From Simiduia curdlanivorans (GTDB lineage: Bacteria; Pseudomonadota; Gammaproteobacteria; Pseudomonadales; Cellvibrionaceae), in contig NZ_JAUFQG010000006.1 in the NCBI RefSeq assembly GCF_030409605.1, forward strand, positions 1,116,001 through 1,180,000: 64,000 nt of DNA. Direction: 5' to 3'. The notes under the pieces were generated by a model. It was given only the letters and a program-made list of their open reading frames with translations, did no database searches and was not told the origin of the DNA. Below, one piece after another: positions 61,607 to 64,000 of the stretch. A program made the position numbers and the translations under genes. Position 1 is the first letter of the stretch. Each line of letters starts with the position of its first letter.

Positions 61607-63157
61607 TCAAACCTTAAACTGCTTCACGATCTTGGCCATGCTCGCTGCCATTTCTGCCAATCGTGCTGTACTGGTGGCAATTTCAATCGAGCCTTCCGAT
61701 GCTTGGCGCGCCACGCCGGCAATATTTTCCATATTGCGCTCCATTTCGCGGGTTGCCGCCGACTGCTCCTCAGAGGCGCTAGCAATTTGATTGGTTTTAT
61801 CTTTAATAGAACCAACACCAGCAGTAATGGCGTCCAGCGCACGGCTGGCCTCCTCCGCCTGAGTAACAGACTCACCGGCCTGACCAGTGCCCTTCTCCAT
61901 TTTCGACACAGCTTCGCGCGCGCCGGCTTGCAAGCGTTCGATCATGACTTGAATTTCCTGGGTCGAGGTTTGCGTGCGCGACGCCAAGGTTCGGACCTCG
62001 TCGGCAACCACAGCAAAACCACGGCCTTGCTCACCGGCACGGGCGGCTTCAATGGCGGCATTGAGCGCCAGCAAGTTAGTTTGCTCGGCAATGCCACGGA
62101 TCACGTCGAGTACGCTGCCGATGTTATCGGTTTCGGCGCGCAGCTTATCAATCACCTCGGCCGCGGCGTTAATATCGCTCGCCAATCCTTCAATTTTTAT
62201 CACGGTGCTAGACACCACACTCTTGCCGTTATTCGCCTGCCGATCAGCTTCCTCGGCATTAGCCGCTGCCTGCGACACATTGCTGGCGACATCGCCCACA
62301 ACCGTGGCCATTTCCCGCACCGCGGTAACCACTTGTTGAATTTCAGTTTGCTGCCGTACCACGCCGCGCTCGGTTTCTTTAGCTGTCGCTGATAGTGAGG
62401 TCGCTTGTGCGTTGAGATCCGTTGCCGTGACAGAGAAATCGGCGATGATGTTGTGAACCTTATCGACGAAAGTGTTGAATGCGGTCGAGAGCCGTCCCAC
62501 TTCGTCATCGGAATTTATCGGCAGACGACGGGTCAAATCACCGCCACCGCCGGCAATATCTTCCAGTGCCTCGGCGACCGAGTTGATAGGGCCAACAATG
62601 CCCGCCTGCAGGAAAAAGGAGATGATCACGGCCAAAATACCAATGATTACGACCGTTGCCGTAGCACTCCAAACGGCATCGGCCACCGCTTGATTCAGCT
62701 CTTCCAAGCTGGCTACCAAGTAAATTGTGCCCACTTTATTGCCATCGGATTGAATGGCCACTGTGATATCAACACGATTATCCCGCGTATTAACACCTAA
62801 ATTACCGGGCGATCGCGGCGCCATGGCAGGTAAATCTTCCGAACCTTTTCTGCCGCGCTCATACCAAACAAACGGCTGGCCATTATCGCCGTAAATAACG
62901 GCGCTCATGACTCGCGTTTGCAGCTCCAAGCTACTCAAAATATCTCTGGCTGACGCGGCATCGCCAAAGGCGATAGCGCCGACTGTGGCATTGCCAATAA
63001 TCTTGGCAAGATCCCCCGTGTCTGATTGTATGGTGTGCTCAACTCGCCCAACCTCAGCCCTAACGGCCAAGGTGCTCGAGACGATAACCGCCAATAAGCT
63101 GGTGACAGTAATCCCTAAAAACACCTTCCATTTCAAAGACATGCTGAACATATTCAT
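61607..63157 (-). CDS. CHASE8-HAMP methyl-accepting chemotaxis protein
   Basis: 516 aa from MNMFSMSLKWKVFLGI; a longer frame is open upstream. TM1 about 10-30, then a periplasmic domain of about 130 residues (ATVGAIAFGDAASARDILSS, MSAVIYGDNGQPFVWYERG) that looks like CHASE8 as in YfiN. TM2 about 165-190 and a HAMP domain follow. The cytoplasmic hairpin has the signalling tip EAARAGEQGRGFAVVADEVR. It lacks a C-terminal NWETF-like CheR-docking pentapeptide. It is 65 bp after the yfiR-like gene, so the two probably work together. Confidence 0.85.
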   Translation of the reverse strand: MNMFSMSLKWKVFLGITVTSLLAVIVSSTLAVRAEVGRVEHTIQSDTGDLAKIIGNATVGAIAFGDAASARDILSSLELQTRVMSAVIYGDNGQPFVWYERGRKGSEDLPAMAPRSPGNLGVNTRDNRVDITVAIQSDGNKVGTIYLVASLEELNQAVADAVWSATATVVIIGILAVIISFFLQAGIVGPINSVAEALEDIAGGGGDLTRRLPINSDDEVGRLSTAFNTFVDKVHNIIADFSVTATDLNAQATSLSATAKETERGVVRQQTEIQQVVTAVREMATVVGDVASNVSQAAANAEEADRQANNGKSVVSSTVIKIEGLASDINAAAEVIDKLRAETDNIGSVLDVIRGIAEQTNLLALNAAIEAARAGEQGRGFAVVADEVRTLASRTQTSTQEIQVMIERLQAGAREAVSKMEKGTGQAGESVTQAEEASRALDAITAGVGSIKDKTNQIASASEEQSAATREMERNMENIAGVARQASEGSIEIATSTARLAEMAASMAKIVKQFKV

Positions 63158-63222
63158 TAAGTAAGCACCTTCCAATAACTGTGTCATTCGGCCCATTTGG
63201 GCCGAACCTTTTCGCGCTGCTG

Positions 63223-63795
63223 CTAACGACCCAACCTTAACAGCGCCGGCGCAACTTCCAGCCCACTCGTGAGCAGCCTCGTTCTATTGATCTGCATAGC
63301 AATTAGATTGCCTGAACCCACAAATCCAATCATTCCTCCCGCCGCCGCAAAGCCTTCCATATCACTCAGCGATAGCACTGACAGGTTATCGAGCCGATGG
63401 AGAATTTCTTTAACCCTTGATTTTTCTCCGGCGGAAATAAATACCTGATGACAGCCCAAGCCTATAGCCTCGAGATCAGATCCCAGTTGCCTTACCGCCA
63501 ACTGGCGCCTCGCCACATTTCTTTCTTTGAGTTTAGCTTCTAACCCACCGTTAAACGGATCTGCACCAAAAACACAAATGACAATCGGATCTTTTCCATC
63601 TCGAAAGGTCGAATCCGGCCAAGTAACATGTTTTGCCAAGCTCGCGATATAGCTCACTAACGCCTTGCGGCCACTGTAGTTATCACTCAGCCTATCAGCC
63701 TGCGCACTCAGCGGTAGAAAAATCACCGCCCAAGCGATACAGCACCGAACTAGCGCCATCAGAATCGTATTCGCCCACATGAATTGTCGCGTCAA
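63223..63795 (-). CDS. YfiR/DUF4154-type periplasmic protein
   Basis: 190 aa. The start is taken as TTG at 63795, because AAGGGAAG lies just upstream; the ATG 5 codons later is too far from any ribosome-binding site. Signal peptide to about residue 33 (FLPLSAQA). The domain has SYIASLAKHVTWP, IVICVFGADPF, and the family ending GMIGFVGSGNLIAMQINRTR. YfiR restrains the CHASE8 sensor YfiN in Pseudomonas; here the adjacent CHASE8 protein is an MCP. Confidence 0.85.
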   Translation of the reverse strand: MTRQFMWANTILMALVRCCIAWAVIFLPLSAQADRLSDNYSGRKALVSYIASLAKHVTWPDSTFRDGKDPIVICVFGADPFNGGLEAKLKERNVARRQLAVRQLGSDLEAIGLGCHQVFISAGEKSRVKEILHRLDNLSVLSLSDMEGFAAAGGMIGFVGSGNLIAMQINRTRLLTSGLEVAPALLRLGR

Positions 63796-63961
63796 AAGCT
63801 TCCCTTACTGAAATAGCACTAACTTTCAGCCACACGAAACTCAGCCGAACACCATTGAGCATAGTCAGGGCACGGGAAATAACCAAATAGAAGCGTACTT
63901 ATGGACAGGGGAACACTAAAGCGAGGTGACGGGCGGCACGAGGGCTGCCGCCGTCGGGAAA

Positions 63962-64000
63962 CTAGCGCAGAGACAGGACGTCTTGCATATCGAACAGGCC
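63962..64000 (-). CDS. dapB: 4-hydroxy-tetrahydrodipicolinate reductase, last 12 residues
   Basis: The minus-strand frame entering the window ends GLFDMQDVLSLR then TAG, which matches the DapB C-terminus (GLFDM.DVL). dapB normally sits just upstream of carA in this genomic block. Only the end is visible, so the call rests on this short match plus synteny. Confidence 0.75.
   Translation of the reverse strand, partial: GLFDMQDVLSLR

Overview
The window is chromosomal DNA from a gammaproteobacterium. It carries the long syntenic block known from Pseudomonas and relatives: dapB .. carA-carB-greA-yhbY // ftsH-folP-glmM-tpiA-secG-tRNA-Leu-tRNA-fMet-rimP-nusA-infB-rbfA-truB-rpsO-pnp. It also carries a second Pseudomonas-type block, dksA-gluQ-cbrX-cbrA-cbrB-[CrcZ-like sRNA]-pcnB-folK-dNK-panB. 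These blocks, the moderate GC content and the absence of typical Pseudomonas neighbours suggest a marine Pseudomonadales/Cellvibrionales-type organism. That placement is inference; no 16S gene is present.

Layout. 1-9.9 kb: end of ppa, a three-gene set (retropepsin-like lipoprotein, inactive transglutaminase/7TM protein, RimK-like ATP-grasp ligase), cysE, a HAD phosphatase, an M15 peptidase, a TfoX-C protein, a cNMP-domain protein, htpX and a small Rieske protein. 9.9-21.5 kb: sfsA and the dksA-to-panB block, including the CbrAB carbon/nitrogen two-component system. The 0.84-kb cbrB-pcnB gap holds a candidate CbrB palindrome, a sigma54 promoter, a run of A-rich CA motifs and a terminator, which is the anatomy of the catabolite-repression sRNA CrcZ. 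21.5-35.4 kb: an AT-richer accessory island of short orphan genes, built largely around two toxin/immunity-like loci. One is a putative membrane-inserting toxin followed by three tandem paralogous two-TM proteins. The other is a 576-aa modular protein whose C-terminal domain resembles ADP-ribosyl-cyclase/NADase toxins, followed by an overlapping candidate immunity gene and several orphan immunity-like genes. 35.4-38 kb: an RsuA-family pseudouridine synthase, a 2-hydroxyacid dehydrogenase and a DTW-domain tRNA-modifying enzyme. 38-64 kb, almost all on the minus strand: pnp to the end of dapB, i.e. RNA decay, ribosome maturation, translation initiation, secretion, cell-wall and folate precursors, FtsH and carbamoyl-phosphate synthesis. 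This block is interrupted by an IS4-family element between folP and ftsH and by a YfiR/CHASE8-MCP pair between dapB and carA.

Notable structure. A heptanucleotide/29-bp repeat family (CAAGCTA / GTAGCTT with a GC-rich module) occurs at three distant intergenic sites (21.5, 38.1 and 48.1 kb). The IS4 element sits in an intrinsic-terminator hairpin and has duplicated 11 bp of it. rlmE, which normally sits between yhbY and ftsH, is absent from that place. The initiator tRNA has a T1:T72 mismatch in place of the usual C1:A72.

No database search was possible. Family names come from motif recognition and gene order.
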